Shown one piece after another: positions 5,020 through 5,170 of a DNA stretch of 5,170 nt (its first letter is position 1; every line of letters begins with the position of its first letter). The notes below the pieces were generated by a model. The model made no database searches and was not told where the DNA came from. It saw nothing but the letters and a program-made list of their open reading frames with translations. The translations under genes were made by a program, and so were the position numbers. The stretch is from an uncultured Nitrospina sp. (GTDB lineage: Bacteria; Nitrospinota; Nitrospinia; Nitrospinales; VA-1), in NCBI GenBank assembly GCA_950072225.1, contig CATMOP010000171.1, positions 1-5,170 of the forward strand. Direction: 5' to 3'.

Positions 5020-5170
5020 ATGAAGATTCGTTTACAAAAAATAATTGCGGATGCCGGTCTTGCTTCCCGCCGGGAAGCGGAAAGATGGATCGAACAGGGC
5101 AAGGTTCGTGTGAATGGTCAGGTTGTTACCCAGTTGGGTTCATTGGCCGATCCGGCAAAGGACCGCCTCC
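5020..5170 (+). CDS. rluB: RluB/RsuA-family pseudouridine synthase, N-terminal part (cut by window edge)
   Basis: The 50 visible codons form an S4 RNA-binding domain: MKIRLQKIIADAGLASRREA, then ERWIEQGKVRVNGQVVTQLG and the start of the following strand (ADPAKDRL). This is the usual N-terminus of the RluB/RluE/RluF/RsuA enzymes, which convert a specific rRNA uridine to pseudouridine. The catalytic domain with its aspartate lies beyond the edge, so the exact target cannot be read. The name rluB rests partly on position right after scpB, where this gene is often found. The ATG is the only usable start between an in-frame TAG at 4975 and the domain. Its ribosome binding site is weak (GGAAG, about 15 bases upstream). 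Other S4 proteins are possible but the motif pattern and context favour this family. Confidence 0.85.
   Translation, partial: MKIRLQKIIADAGLASRREAERWIEQGKVRVNGQVVTQLGSLADPAKDRL

Noticed and set aside
4917..5170. TTG-initiated frame running from repeat copy C into the rluB-type gene, out of frame with it and open to the edge
   Set aside because: The S4 domain is unmistakable in the other frame; this one is Cys/Gly-rich, lacks a ribosome binding site and begins in repeat sequence.
1..5170. CRISPR array, phage, toxin-antitoxin, transposase or tRNA/rRNA genes
   Set aside because: No regular direct repeats, transposase motifs or RNA-gene sequences were found on reading both strands.

Overview
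The window looks like an ordinary chromosomal stretch from a Gram-negative-type bacterium of intermediate G+C. A membrane-anchored, presumably periplasmic copper protein, a long two-lobed dCTP deaminase and C/G-rich intergenic hairpins would fit a Nitrospinota or deltaproteobacteria-like lineage. That placement is an impression from gene content and was not tested.

Layout: (1) 1-605, minus strand: the first 201 codons of cysteinyl-tRNA synthetase (cysS), cut by the window edge. (2) 606-754: an intergenic region with a small hairpin in the cysS leader, a dispersed stem-loop repeat (copy A) and a strong C/G hairpin. (3) 755-2728, minus strand: a 657-residue protein with an N-terminal membrane anchor, about five TPRs and a type-1 copper cupredoxin domain. 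(4) 2729-2946: a divergent promoter region. It holds two opposed sigma70-like promoters that share their -10 bases, and a perfect 10-bp inverted repeat over one -35. (5) 2947-4128, plus strand: a 393-residue dCTP deaminase of the internally duplicated type. (6) 4129-4255: a hairpin right after the deaminase stop codon, repeat copy B with its C/G hairpin, and a further hairpin that reaches into the scpB ribosome binding site. (7) 4256-4888, plus strand: scpB. (8) 4889-5019: repeat copy C. (9) 5020-5170, plus strand: the first 50 codons of an RluB/RsuA-type pseudouridine synthase, cut by the window edge. No gap between genes exceeds 300 bases.

The plus-strand genes cover dUTP supply (for dTMP synthesis), chromosome condensation with SMC, and rRNA modification. 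scpB followed by an rluB-type gene is a familiar order. The minus-strand genes are a tRNA synthetase and an envelope copper protein of unknown role. I see no phage, transposase, CRISPR or defence genes. The most unusual content is not protein coding: a three-copy imperfect stem-loop repeat, one copy in each of three of the four intergenic gaps, with signs of paired base changes in its stem. The most unusual protein is the TPR-cupredoxin fusion.
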